A stretch of DNA of 64,000 nt, taken from contig NC_089192.1 of the NCBI RefSeq assembly GCF_947507565.1, positions 2,104,690 through 2,168,689 of the forward strand, written 5' to 3'. This document shows, in pieces, positions 32,501 through 44,087 of this stretch. A program made the position numbers and the translations under genes. How positions within the stretch are numbered: position 1 is the stretch's first letter; every line of letters begins with the position of its first letter. The notes beneath the pieces were generated by a model. The model had not been told where the DNA came from. It ran no database searches and saw only the letters and a list, made by a program, of their open reading frames with translations. Origin of the DNA: Oscarella lobularis (taxonomy: Eukaryota; Porifera; Homoscleromorpha; Homosclerophorida; Oscarellidae).

Positions 32501-35500
32501 ATCTCGTTGGAAAAGACGGAGCGGGAAAGACATGCGTCAAAAATGCTCTTCTCAGTCAAGAGTTTGTTGAAAATCAGCCCAGCACGCCCGGAATAGCCAC
32601 CGACGTTGCGGTTTGTCAAGCTGAAACGGCTAGTGAAGATAGCGCTTGGGTGGTTCCCGAAGCCGGACAAGCACCGCAGCTCATAGCCACCGCACTTCGA
32701 GGTAGGATGGTGGGTCCACGTTTTCCGGCATCTTCAGAGCAGGAAGACAATGACGATAAGGAACGCTCTGCGATTAAAGCCGAGATGAAAAAGCCCAAGT
32801 CAAAAACCTCTGCCAAGATAAAGCGATTCAGTTCTGCAGTCACTGAAAGTGCAGAAGTTGATGTTGCCGGTGCATCTGCATCTGCAATCAAGCCAAGTTT
32901 TGAATCCTTCGCAGCCGTTCCATTGGAAAAAGATCAAGGAGATATCGCTCACAGTTTCGGGGAATCAGACACGCTCCAAGCAGCGTATCAGAAAATGGCG
33001 ACTGTCGGCCCCGACGAACCGATCTATTCCTCGATAACGATATGGGATGAGGGAGGGCAAGAACAGTATCTTAACATGCAGACGCCGTTTATTGCCGAAG
33101 ACGCTATTCACCTTCTTGTTTTCGATCTCACACAAGACCCAGACAAAACAATCGACGTCACTCGCTATCGATTTAGAGACGGAACAGCTATTAGTCAGCC
33201 GTCTTTTGGTTTCAAAACCTACGGAAGGGTTTTGCTGCACTGGCTGAGCATGCTGGTGGTGTCAGAAGGAAAATCGCAAAATGCTCTGAGTAAATTTTTG
33301 GATAAAGAAATCACCAGCGGCGCACTAATTCGAGCTATTGGAGGAGCTTTTCGACCCAAGGTCGCTTCTCCGCCTTGCATTCTACTCGGTACCAGAGCGA
33401 AGCTTCCCGATGCTCTTAAATCTAGATACCAGTCGTATCTGAAAAAGCTCTTTGAAGATCACTCGAGAGCTCGTCTCCTGGATCACATCATTGAAAGCGA
33501 TCAAGACAGTGGCACAAGTGCGAATGAAAAGGATCCTTTTCTTTATTTTCCTGTCGAGTGCAACCATGCATCGAAGGAAGAGAAGGAGGCAGCGAAGGTC
33601 GCCAACGCTCCTTATCCGCAGGATCCATTATTTGCTAAGATTCGCAGCAAAATTATCGCTGCTGCTCAAAAGTATTGGAAAGAAAGAAGGCTTCCTAAGA
33701 GGTGGCTGATACTGCAGTTGCTCAACGAATTTGTCAGCAAGGACAACGCAATTGTTCATGCGAAGTACCCGATTGCCCAGAAATCGTGCGGCATATCCAA
33801 CGAAGAAGAATTCCACTACGCTCTGATCTATCTCGATGCTCTAGGTATGATCATATTCAAGCCTGGCTCCAACTATCAAGTTCTCAACGAGTACATAGTG
33901 ACTGACCCGACTTGGCTATTCGAGGTCTTCTCTCGTTTTCTGCCTATGATATCTCAGGAAACGGGCAGAACGTCTAAAGTCGAAGGCGAGGAGCTCTATG
34001 AGCAGTACAAGAGCGATTTAGTCGAGGTTGAAACTGGAGGAATAATGTGCTCGAGACTCGTTCAGTACTTCCTCAAAAACATTGGTCGCGCGAAAAGATT
34101 TGGGGATCAAATAATGAAGCTGTTGCAGGATTTTGACGTCCTTGCTCCCTGCGCCAATCTGGAAAGCGAAAAGGGAGCTTTTTTTGTTCCTTGCCTCGTC
34201 CAAACTCGTCTCAAGGACACAAAGACGTGCTTTATCAATCAAGAAGAAGGCAGGCAGAAGTACACGTCTCCTCTCGTTCTCAAAGCCGGTCGTATACTCA
34301 TATGGCCTGAGCCGCTCTTCTTTCGTCTCGTCACGCGCTTTCTGAATATCTATCAGCCTCGCAAAGTGATTTGCGAGCGTCATCGTGTCGTCATCAACGA
34401 CATCGACCCCTCGGATCACAAGATTTCGCTGGAATTCGTATACCTCGAGCCCACGTATGTCGCTGCTACGGTCAGGTATAGGGATCTGCAAGACGGAGCG
34501 AAATTCGTCCGAGAGAAGTGTCGCGAATTGCGTAAATCAATTCTCGAAAATTTAGATCACATCAAAATGCTCGGATTTCAGGGATTCGAGTTTTTCACTT
34601 GCATAACTCGTACCCCTCGTTCGCTACCCGTTCCGGCAGAAGAAGGAGACGATCTATACATTGACCTAGATGCAAATCTTCAGTTTTCCAGCAACGGTGA
34701 CGTCTATTTTCGTGGCGATAGCGACGAAGAGTTACTCGACGAGGATCTGTGTAAAGAGCTCTCATTTTGGTATGGCGAAAGCAAAGCAGAAGAAGAAGAA
34801 GTCAGTTAATTAAGATCCGATGTTTTTTTGACATTCAGTTACCTGTATTCGACGTTTAGGACGATTATTCAGCCGACGAGCTGGGAGATGAATTTCCACC
34901 GCTCAAAGGAAATGTAACGAAGAAATTATTGTCTGCCGTTGCCGACGCCTCCGATGCTTCTACTTGGGGCAATCTTGCACGCGAGCTCCACATAGGAGAA
35001 GAGAAGCAAGATTACATCTCTCGAAAAACGATCGACAGGAGAACGAAGGTTTTCCAAGTCGTTAGCATGTGGAAGTCGGCCCAAGGTTTGAAGGGTGAGA
35101 ATGCTACTGTAGAGATGTTGTTGAACGCTTGCTCCAAAGTCGGACTAGCAAAAGACCGAATTCAGAAGTTTTTCTACAGATGTGTTGACGGTATATAGCT
35201 ATGTTTGTCATTGCATGGGTGAGCTGCGTTTATCTTTATTTTCTAGTTTTTCCATGCGAAGACGACAGTGTTCCTCATGAACTTGTCGTTGCCTGTTCAC
35301 TCGTCGCTCCTGAGAAGTGGGAGAGCATCGCACTATGGCTTGGCCTATCAGATTCCGAAAGGATTGAAATCGAGTCGTCAAGCAGGGTTTTGAAGGTCCG
35401 AATGCAAACAGCAATAGAGAAAGGAATGCAGAAAAGGACAGAGCCTACAGTGAAATGGCTACTACGAGTTTTTGATCAAGAGGGCGTTGCTCGCAGAGTC

Positions 35501-35551
35501 ATCGAGAAGCGGTACTTAGAGTACGTTGCCATCTATAAGCAGCCGCACTAG
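29252..35551 (+). CDS. ROCO-family signalling protein: CARD, micro-exon repeats, ROC-COR, two Death domains
   Basis: I join 29252-29546, about 32 micro-exons from 29603 to 32270, the large exon 32411-34800, then 34860-35190 and 35247-35551; phases agree except at the points noted. Order of domains: CARD-like, a solenoid-like repeat region of about 310 residues, ROC GTPase, COR, Death, Death. ROCO proteins are GTP-regulated dimers; CARD and Death domains recruit partners in innate immunity or cell death, so a cytosolic signalling hub is likely. Odd features: an in-frame TAA in the CARD exon (29414), one micro-exon with a damaged donor (31494), and an unresolved last junction (32271-32410). No kinase domain is present, unlike LRRK. 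The gene could be expressed through alternative splicing or be partly decayed. Confidence 0.7.
29603..32270 (+). repeat. Tandem array of ~32 micro-exons (mostly 30 nt, phase 1-1)
   Basis: Exons: 29603-29632, 29683-29715, 29854-29880, 29936-29959, 30008-30043, 30096-30125, 30181-30210, 30264-30293, 30347-30376, 30423-30452, 30503-30532, 30582-30611, 30664-30693, 30742-30771, 30826-30855, 30907-30933, 30988-31017, 31068-31100, 31152-31172, 31231-31254, 31313-31342, 31393-31413, 31465-31494, 31554-31586, 31641-31670, 31723-31749, 31802-31831, 31888-31917, 31986-32015, 32070-32099, 32147-32173, 32238-32270. All are multiples of three and begin in phase 1. Introns are mostly 46-70 bp with good acceptors. 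Peptides follow [AG]-x-x-[LF]-[AFL]-x-[DN]-P-x-[IL], for example AKLFENVPEL, EKLFFDDPNI, ARKLADDPHE and LEAFYKDPDI. The DP rhythm recalls STI1/ubiquilin repeats, but the family is unidentified. A degenerate further unit lies at 32329-32358. Confidence 0.8.
32411..34800 (+). CDS. ROC-COR exon
   Basis: Begins at the acceptor gtcaatgcag in phase 1 (the open frame starts earlier, at a TTG at 32365) and ends GAA|GTCAGT in phase 0. The P-loop GKDGAGKT is encoded near 32508-32531, and the switch II motif DEGGQ at 33046-33060. About 180 residues separate them, far more than the usual ~45, because of a K/E/S/A-rich insert. The G4 position reads LGTRAKLPD, lacking the usual asparagine/threonine-x-x-aspartate, so guanine specificity may be altered. 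From about 33690 (RWLILQLLNEF) to 34600 the sequence has the COR pattern, including the winged-helix stretch with GMIIF and VTDPTWLFEVFSRFL. The end is acidic. Confidence 0.85.
34860..35190 (+). CDS. Death domain 1 exon of the ROCO gene
   Basis: Starts in phase 0 after cgacgtttag and ends GACG|GTATAT in phase 1. The frame reads DDYSADELGDEFPPLKGN, then a Death-fold pattern: LLSAVADASDASTWGNLARE, a middle acidic helix, VSMWKSAQG and VEMLLNACSKVGL. The W-x-x-L-A and M-W-K-S positions are the standard Death-domain landmarks. Confidence 0.75.
35247..35551 (+). CDS. Death domain 2, last exon of the ROCO gene
   Basis: Acceptor ttattttctag, phase 1. Reads VACSLVAPEKWESIALWLGL, then ERIEIESSS and VKWLLRVFDQEGVARRVIEK, a second Death domain of similar length. 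Stops at 35551. Two Death domains in tandem suggest assembly of a multi-protein complex. Confidence 0.75.
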
Positions 35552-35984
35552 CACTTATCACCTACCAATGAAGCAATCCTATCACTGTTTTAGCCCTTCA
35601 TCGATTTCTGTCACTTGCTTAGCAATAATTTAGTACTTTAGTTAACGATCACGTCTCATCCCTCCGTGAAGCTACTATATTGACTAGATAACTTTTGCTT
35701 TAGACACTGTGCAGTCTGTGGCAGTAGTGGACATGTGCTGTTGGCTATACCAATGCATGTTTTAGTATTTGATGCGCTGCTTACACGTGTTGTAGTGTTG
35801 CAGTTATATGCTGTTTGTCATGCGTATGAATTTTTTAGCGATTTAAGGCGGCCCTGTGATTGTGAAGTAATTAACAATGCGCTTTGTATCAATTCCTTGC
35901 ATGGTGGAGAATTCGCTTTTCTCGACATCGATGAACTGTGGTCTATTCTCTAGTAAATAGGTAAATTCGTATCCGGGAATTGCA

Positions 35985-38900
35985 ATGGGAGACACTGCAC
36001 ATCAGTCGTCGATGTGGCCTCCTATATCAAGCTTTTGGTGTCTCTTGCTGTCGTACGGGTTTTCTTTTGCTTGCGTGAAGGCTGGCAGCCAAGGTAACAG
36101 TAAGCTTACCGTCAACTGAGCGTGGTTTCGCGGAGTTGCAGAACGATCGACAGCCTCAGCGCAGAATCGCGACTGAAAAGCGCGTTTTATAAGCAATTGT
36201 TCGCTTTCTAAGATTAGACACGTCTGCTTTAGCGCAGATTATGTGTTGATAACGCACGTTAATATCTAGATTGCGAATCGCGCGGAATCCTCGCGAGGGA
36301 TAGCTTCGACGTGACTGCTGCTGGTCTGCCTGGCACGCAACAATGGTGGCGTAACGTCGGCTACGTTTAGTTTGATAACAACAGGCTTCCTTCAGGATAA
36401 ACTCCTCGGGCGTTCTTGTTGGGGGCACGTGCGCTAACAACGGAACAGTGGCGCGAAATGCCGCCCTTTTCGGAGCGACTGCAGACAGCGAGAGAAAAAT
36501 GGTAGCAGCGTTAGTCAACAATAATAATTTGCTATTGTTATTTTGTTCGTAGATTTTCTATTCGTTGCCTGTGACGTCAGTTACTAGTGTTCAATTTGAC
36601 GTCATTTCCTGTCCTCGCGTCTCACCTTTAAGTGACGTTATTCGTGGCAGTCTGACGTATTCAATCGATGGAGTCCCGTTTCAAGGAAGATTAAACTTTA
36701 TGTATGTTCGCTTTTTGATTATATTTATTGCTTTGAATAAATTATGTCTTATTTTTAGAGTGACGTCATGGGGGAATAGAGTTGTCTACGATTTCTCTTC
36801 GCAACGTATTAATAGTAGCGCAAACGTCAGCTTTCAGATTCAGCAAACGTCACCGTTTGCTGGCCAAGGAAGCGCGACTTGGGCACTTGACAATTTTATT
36901 ATATACGGACAACATCCACATTTATTAACAGAAGATTTTAATCCCACGAACGAGTGCAATTGGTACACTCTAATAGGGGCGAGAGTAAGAGAGTAATTCC
37001 GATATGTATCTCTTTTTTAATGATATCTGTCTCTCTGCAGACTTCGATTCAAAACGGGAGCCGCTCCGCTTTGTGGTTCAATGAGAAGACGTTTGACGTG
37101 TCTGCCCGTCGTGTGGCTAGCACTGTTCCTCTGTATCTTTCTGATTCTCACTCAGTCGCTATTTCTTACACGACTCTCAATATCACCATCCTTGCCTATG
37201 ATTTTATTATTTCCTTACGGTCGTACGAGTTCGGGTGAGTCTGAAAACTTAGAAGTGATCAGCTTTTATTTATTTTGACTCTTTTAGGACATCGAAGACG
37301 TATCCTTGGGATAGCATATCTGGTGCCGTCGTCGTCGATAATTATCCGTGCAAAGCGTATGGGAACTCGTATCAGGCCTTTTTTAATCAGGATGACACGC
37401 GCTACATCACGACGCTTCGAATGGACTTGAGAAACGCACGGTAATAACGTAGTGAAACGAAAATAGCGTTTCGATGTGAAATTTCTATTCCAGTTTTCTT
37501 ACTTTCTGGTTTGTGCTCGGTGGCTCAGGCTGTGAAGATGCAGAGGAAGGAGAGTCGGTTGTCGTCGAATATTCCCCAATAAGCGGCGGCGACGCGTGGA
37601 CTCTTCTATACACTCTTGAATATAACGGTACGTGTAGGTGTAAATCAATGACGTATAAAAGAAGAAAAGTGGGTCTGTTTATTTTAGCCTATAGAACGCC
37701 TACGTTAGTATCGATTGACATACCCAGCGGTGCGTGGACGCGACAGACGGCTCTTCGTTGGCGTCAGCTATCAAACACCGGCGAACAATTCGATACGTGG
37801 GCGCTGAATGACGTTATTATTACCGGCGTTGTCGACGTCAAGACGTCTTCGTCCCAAGCTATTTCGTTTGAAGCGGAATTCAATTCATTGACGACATTTG
37901 GGTGAGTTGCAATTACAAAAGAGGAAGAATTGTTTTGACTATGTTTCGTAGAGGTTCGAGTCAGTGGGCTGACATTTCTAGTGGTTTTGTCACCGATCGA
38001 GCCGATTGTCGAGCTATTGGAACGTATCAGGCGTTTTTTAACGGATCAGGACCACGTTTCATTGAAACGCGGCCTCTTGATTTGGTTAATGTGAAGTGAG
38101 TCGCTTGATACGATTAACAGTTGCGACGTAACGTAGCGTAACGTAACTTCCATACATGTACAGTGGAACCTCGGTTAGCGGCCACATGTTAAAGCGGTCA
38201 CCTTAGTATTAAGTTCCTCGCAGAGGCCATTCTAGTGTGTTTCCTTCTCGATTATACGGCCACCTCCTTATCGAGGCCAGGAAAATTCGGCACGAGGGTG
38301 GCCGCAATAACGAGGGTTCACTGTATATAGATGATATCACGAAGGCTCAAGAGAAAATTTCTTACGTTGCGTTACGTTGCGTCGCTAGTGTGTGTTGTCC
38401 TTTAGTATTTATATTCTCTTCGTTCTTTTCTTATTCACAGAGTGCTCAATTTCTGGATTATCATCGGCGGTAACGGTTGCGATCCCGCCGAATCAGGCGA
38501 ATCGGTTATTGTCGAATACGCGTTGTCAGGAAGTTCAGTCTTCACGCCATTCTACAATCTTTCTTACGACTGTATACAGCCGACTTATGGTCCGATATTT
38601 CCCATGCTCAATATATCTCTCTTTCTAGTTTACAAGATACCAAAACTGGTCGAGATTGTATTGCCCGTTGACGTTCGTCAAAATGGTACGACATTACGCT
38701 GGCGTCAGCTCGGCAACAGTGGATCGAGCTATGATACGTGGGCGTTGAACTACATTACCTTTGAAGCGGCGAGCAGTTTGGATGCAGCTAACAACGCCTT
38801 CTTTCCAACGGACTTCACGGCTCTCACTCCATTAGGGTGATCGAATTCTCTCTTCATCTTTCTCTTGTCGCCCTGACTCTTTCTACTTTTAGTGGTGAGA

Positions 38901-41900
38901 GCAACTGGGCTAGCATTACTGGTGGATCAATTACCGCCTATACGTATAATCGATACAGTATTGGCGGCTGTAAAGCCTACGGCTCTTATCAGGCGTACTT
39001 TGGCGATTACGGCCATCGATCCATAGAAACACAGTATCTCGATCTCAGGAATGTCGAGTAAGGAAGAGACGAAGGGAGAGACCGTGCAGAAAATTTTCGA
39101 AATCTCATGATTGTGAAAATCGAGATGAACTTTTTCTGCACGGTTTGCCCCGCTGAAGTACATCAATCAGAACGATGCATTTTAATATTTAAACAGGTCG
39201 TTGCTTTTCTGGTTTGTCATGGGCGGCAGTGGATGTGACTATACATTTGGTCCATCAGTCGTCGTCGAGTACTCGCCGTTAATCGGGTCTCCCTTCACCG
39301 TCTTGTTTACGTTAAGATATGGAAGTACGTGAGCACTGTGTAGTGAACGTATGCAGTGTTGACTTTCGCGTGGCTGTCTCTTTAGATTACAAGACGCCTA
39401 CACGCGTCACTATTCTTCTGCCAAAGGGGGCTCGAACGTCGACTTGCGCTATCAGGTGGCGCCAAGTCAGCCAGAGTTCTTCTGACCAAGACACGTGGGC
39501 GTTAAATCATATTATTTTTGTTCCGTTTTCCGCCGCCGGCAGTGTCGCACGTGAGCACGTCGTCGCGTTTGATTTGTACATGCGCAGCGATGCGGTTGCT
39601 CGCGAGAGTTTTGGAATTCGGGTTGATTATTCGGTCGATTTGGGTAGAACGTGGAGTGCTGTGTTGCCTCCCTGCTACTCATGGAATTCGACGGCGTGTC
39701 ATCAACAGCTGGTTTGCATTCTCTGTATCTCTTTGTATAAATGTGATTTTCACGTCACATAGGCTTCTTCTGTTTTGGACTCTGCACTCTTTTTCACGTG
39801 GAGGCGGCTCTCTCTTCAATTGCCCGTACCGGTCAAGTCGAGTAGGACTCAATTTCGATGGAAACAGACTATAACGTCATCAAACACGTCCTGGGCAATA
39901 GGCAATGTGTATATAGGTAGTTTAAAGTCACGCCTCTGACGACGGAAGCATGCAGGTAATTTATTGATTTTCTTTCCTCTCTTTCAGGCTTTCGGTGTCC
40001 TCATAATTGCAATGGCCACGGTAGATGCGTGAGGAATCAAAACGCCGAAGTAGGGCAGAACACGGCCACGTGCGATGGGCCGCGCAGCGACGGCGCTCCG
40101 TGCGCCTTTCCATTCATCTTCCGCAACGCGACGCACAACTCTTGCCTTGGCCCACCAAACCGGCGCTGGTGCGCAACAACGCGTGACTATGACTCCGATC
40201 GGCAATGGGGCTACTGCGAATGTGGTAGCAAGATGCGCATCAAAGTTACTTATAGATGCGCTTAAGTTAAGTCTTTGTTGCGCAGGTGTTTGTCAATGCG
40301 ACGTCGGCTATAGTGGTACGGCGTGCGAGGTTGCGACTACGAGTCCTGCGGCGTCGATCAAGGAGACGTTTCATGACGGCGACGTTCTGTCAGCGGCGAA
40401 GTGGAGTTGGTTTGGAGGTGGCGTTATATCGACGGACTGTGGCGTCGCTTCGTCCGGACACGCGGCAGTATTCAAGTACGTGATAGGAAGAACAATTTTC
40501 TATAATTCTCCAACGCGTCTATCAATTTAACAGGATTTTGCTCTAAAGATTTAATTTTAGAGCTAGTTTAAGATAAATATTGTCTAGTTTTTGGTTAAAG
40601 ATTGGGGCCTTTTCAGCTCTATTAACTGCATTTTATTCACTAATTAAGATTACTATATACATGTATATTTTATCTAGTTTCGGGCGTTCGCGTCTCCTCG
40701 AGACGACCGATCTAAATCTGACGGCGCAGACGACTCTCCAGTTCACATTTCAATCGGGCGGGGTTGGCTGCCGTGGACTCAACTCCAGTCTCAACGCTGT
40801 CACTGTGGAATACTCCACTGACGGCGGCGACACGTGGACTCGATTCGTCCTGTTACCGATCGGCGCGACCGTTCCGTCGCGAGTCATCGTGAGTTCGCTG
40901 CCGGATCCGGCTCGAACTTCCTCAACGCGCATTCGTTGGTATCAAGCGAGCGCTTTGGGTAGCGATCGCAGTATTTGGTCGATCGACGACGTTATCATCG
41001 ATTCGTCGGTCATCGTCGATTTACCACTTTTCGATTCTTTTGATTCGATTGACGGTCGCCTGTGGAGATTTCGCAGCATTGGCCGAATCGAATCGTTCTG
41101 CAACTCGCCGTCGACAGTGCTTCACTTCCCGTCGATTCTTCCCGCGTGGCGTCGCTTTGTATCGACGTCGCCTCTTCTTGTGACACAAGCCACCTACATT
41201 CAGTTTGACGTCGTTGTTGGCTGCAGCAAAGCTCCGCCACTGTCGTCATCCTATGTTGAGCTTCAGTATACAAGAGATCCAGGGACGTCTTGGGCGACAG
41301 TCGACGTCGGTTGCTCTCCGGCATCTTCGTGCGGAAATGCGCGGTGAGACGTATCTCACCTCGTTAAATGATTACGTTTTTAAACATTTTTCTAGGCGTG
41401 CTTCTGTATATCGCTCCAATTTCGGAGGCAATTGGACGCGTGCGACGATTTTTGTCAGCCAGTCGGAGTTAAGTCGCTACGGAGGAAAAGGGATCGCTGT
41501 TCAGCTGAGATGGATTTGGAATTGGTTTGGTCCTTACAGTTTATGTAAGTGTATAACTGTTAGATCTTTAAACTGTAGTGCGCTCGAGCAATTACATGCC
41601 CCTTTAGATTCGCTTTACGATTGGGCCATTGACAACGTCTACATCGGAGAGGGCTGTCCTTCGACGTGCAGTGGCCATGGCTACTGCAACGTCGCAGGCA
41701 GCGGGTGTACGTGTGATGTAGGTTTTAGTGGGGCCCAATGCAACGTGACCAATATTCGACGTCCGAACGAGATAAAAGTAGGCGAAAGTAGACAGTTGTC
41801 TAATATTCTCAAATCAAGTTTCTAGGAGCGGTTCAATGCGACGCCGTCATCAGACGTCATTTTCTCTCTTCTCGGTGGACGGATTTCGAGTCGATGCGAC

Positions 41901-44087
41901 GACGTCAACTCGTCGGCCGCTAACGTTCTCTTGTTTGATCGCGAAGGCGATCGAGAGCTCATCACAGTTGACATGGATGCGACGAACGCAAGATACATTC
42001 GTTTTAATCGTTTTCCCGCGCCGTATGTAAGAAACGGTGGCGTGTGCGCGACGCCGACTTTCAGCCCTGCCATCCAATACTCCACAGACGGTGGACTAAC
42101 TTGGATAGATATTTCTGGATCAAGGTAGGAGTATTTTCATTTATGTTAGGTTGTGTAACGTTGCTCTAGTAATCACTTTCTTGGTCGTTCGGTTCTTGCG
42201 GAAAACGCGACGGTGCCGGCGCCAGCACGCACTCCGTCCACGCGTTTCAGATTTTGGCAATTCAATTACGATTTAAATTCTTCGCCTCTGCCGGTGTGGG
42301 CCATAAACAATTTATACATTGGCAGTTCTCTATTGAACGCGTATAATCCGTGCGACATCGAGCTGCTGTGCCTCAACGGCGGAACATGCATCTCTGGCTC
42401 AGCAGTGACAGATGGTACGTCTTCTCTCTTCTTGAGGTTGTTTGTCTAAGATTTTCTTTTATTAGACTTTACCTGCGTTTGTTCTCCGCTCTGGACCGGA
42501 TCGCTTTGTGAAACGGCTTTCGATCCGTGTGCGTCGAACCCGTGTGAAAACGGGGCCTCGTGTCGTCGCGGCGAAGGCGCCAGCTACGAATGCCACTGCA
42601 CTCGAGGCTACAATGGCAGTCGGTGCGAGACCGAAATCGACTATTGCGTCGTCGTTGCGCCGTGCGGAAACGGATCGACGTGCGTGCCGCTCGTCGGCGA
42701 CTACCGATGCGAGTGCACCGTTGGTCGCACGGGAAAAAATTGCACCGAGACAGTCGATGCATGCCGGTCGTCTCCTTGTCAGAACGCCGCTACTTGCGAG
42801 TCGCATCTCGACTCGTTCGTGTGCTTGTGCGCCATGGGTTTCACCGGGCTCTACTGCGAGAGTTCCATTTCGCCTTGCGTTGAAGAGCCGTGTCTCAACG
42901 GCGGAACGTGTCGCGATCGCGATGGCATGGTCAGTTGCGACTGTGCGCAAGGTTTTATCGGTTCGAACTGCAGCGTTTTGTGCCCCTGTCGGAATGGGAC
43001 TTGCTTAGCGGTGCCGGAATCACCGGCGACGGCGTTTAGCTGCAGTTGCTTTTTCGGATTTACCGGACAATTATGCGACGTCGATATTGACGACTGTCAA
43101 TCAGGCCCCTGCACGAACGGCGGAAGCTGCCTCGATGCTCGAGGCTACTATCGATGCAACTGCTCTGTCGGATATAAGGGTATCAACTGCGAGACGAACA
43201 TTGACGATTGCACAGAAAGTCCTTGCGTTAATGGGGGCACGTGCGTCGACGGGGTTGACGGCTACAGCTGCCTGTGTGCGAAGACATACACAGGAGCGAA
43301 TTGCTCGGCATCTATAGGCGGATGCGATTCGCCTCCGTGCTCCATCAATGCGACTTGTCTGGCCGGGTTTACTGGAACCGGGTGCAGTGTCAACGTCGAC
43401 GACTGCGAGTCGAATCCTTGTCAGAACGGCGGACGATGCATCGACGGCATCGACTCTTTTTTGTGCGATTGTGCGCACACGGGATTTACAGGCAATGCTT
43501 GCGAGACGCTTGTATCTCCGCCTTGCGACGCGTGTTACAACGGCGTGTGCGAGCGAGGCCGCTGCACGTGTTCGGCAGATTTTACGGGCGAGCAATGCGA
43601 CGTCAAGTTGACTCTTTGCTCCGGTAATCCGTGTCGCGACGCGAATGCGGTGTGCCGTTTAGACAGTTCCACTTCCATCGGATACAGATGCGATTGCCCA
43701 TCCGGCTACGGCGGTTCGCTTTGCGTCGAATTGTCGTGCGATAATTTGCCGTGTCGAAATGGCGGCACGTGTTTTGTCGACAACGCATCGGTCAGCTGCC
43801 GATGTGAGGAGAAGTACAGCGGAGTCTATTGCGAATCTGTGTCGTCGCCGAGCGCCGGAGCTACTCCCACGTGGGTGTGGATTGTCGTCGCTCTTGTCAT
43901 CGTCTTCGTTCTGATAATCGTTGTTGTTATTGCCGTTCTTTTCTCTGTCAGGCGGCGGCGAAAATCGGGCGTTTTTGCTGTCGGAGTTTCGACTGTTAGC
44001 AATCCCGTTTACCGGGGCGACGGCGTTCCGATTATTCAAGACGTCGACTCTTTGGCCTTTGGTGATTACTCGTCGCCAGACGCGTAA
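35985..44087 (+). CDS. Reelin-repeat / FN2 / EGF transmembrane receptor
   Basis: A signal-peptide exon (35985-36093; core SFWCLLLSYGFSFACVKA) is followed by exons read at 36553-36701, 36759-36984, 37041-37234, 37288-37440, 37494-37627, 37688-37901, 37952-38095, 38441-38571, 38629-38836, 38893-39057, 39197-39324, 39386-39711, 39763-39916, 39988-40224, 40286-40475, 40678-41343, 41396-41544, 41608-41777, 41826-42124, 42170-42414 and 42466-44087, all phase-compatible. Likely coding pieces at 36270 onward and up to 36501 link the first two, but their junction is unresolved. The repeats have reelin landmarks (R-W-R-Q, D-x-W-A-L/I-D/N-x-I, G-N-A-L). The protein is a single-pass surface receptor or adhesion molecule. 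Classical reelin is secreted; here repeats are fused to EGFs, a membrane helix and an NPxY tail. Confidence 0.8.
38161..38323. mobile_element. MITE with TA duplication in an intron of the reelin-repeat gene
   Basis: Starts CAGTGGAACCTCGGTTAGCG and ends with the near complement (cgagggttcactg), flanked by TA on both sides. The TA target and the CAGTGGAACCTCG end are typical of Tc1/mariner-pogo relatives. At 163 bp it has no coding capacity. It explains why this intron (38096-38440) is longer than its neighbours. Confidence 0.75.
39988..40475 (+). CDS. EGF interrupted by a fibronectin type II module (two exons)
   Basis: Exon 39988-40224 opens with CPHNCNGHGRC, the first half of a reelin-type EGF, then runs into an FN2 module (CAFPFIF, WCATTRDYD, WGYC). 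Exon 40286-40475 continues CQCDVGYSGTAC, the second half of the EGF, then a reelin-repeat start (W-S-W-F-G-G-G-V). FN2 modules bind collagen or glycans in other proteins. Both exon joints are phase 1. Confidence 0.75.
42466..44087 (+). CDS. EGF array, transmembrane helix and NPxY tail (last exon)
   Basis: A single long exon with about twelve EGF modules, several of calcium-binding type (DIDDCQSGPC, NIDDCTESPC, NVDDCESNPC). The membrane helix is encoded near 43870-43950 (WVWIVVALVIVFVLIIVVVI), stopped by RRRRK. The 44-residue cytoplasmic tail contains SNPVYR, an NPxY motif for PTB-domain adaptors, and a late D-Y-S-S segment. Other exons of this gene hold one half-repeat each, so the long EGF exon suggests intron loss or an exon acquired as a block. 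Confidence 0.85.

Noticed and set aside
36156-36521. 121-codon minus-strand frame
   Set aside because: Lies over the candidate 5' exons of the reelin-repeat gene on the other strand; no domain.
42462-43595. Several 80-165 codon frames opposite or out of phase with the EGF exon
   Set aside because: Shadows caused by the biased codon use of the EGF array.
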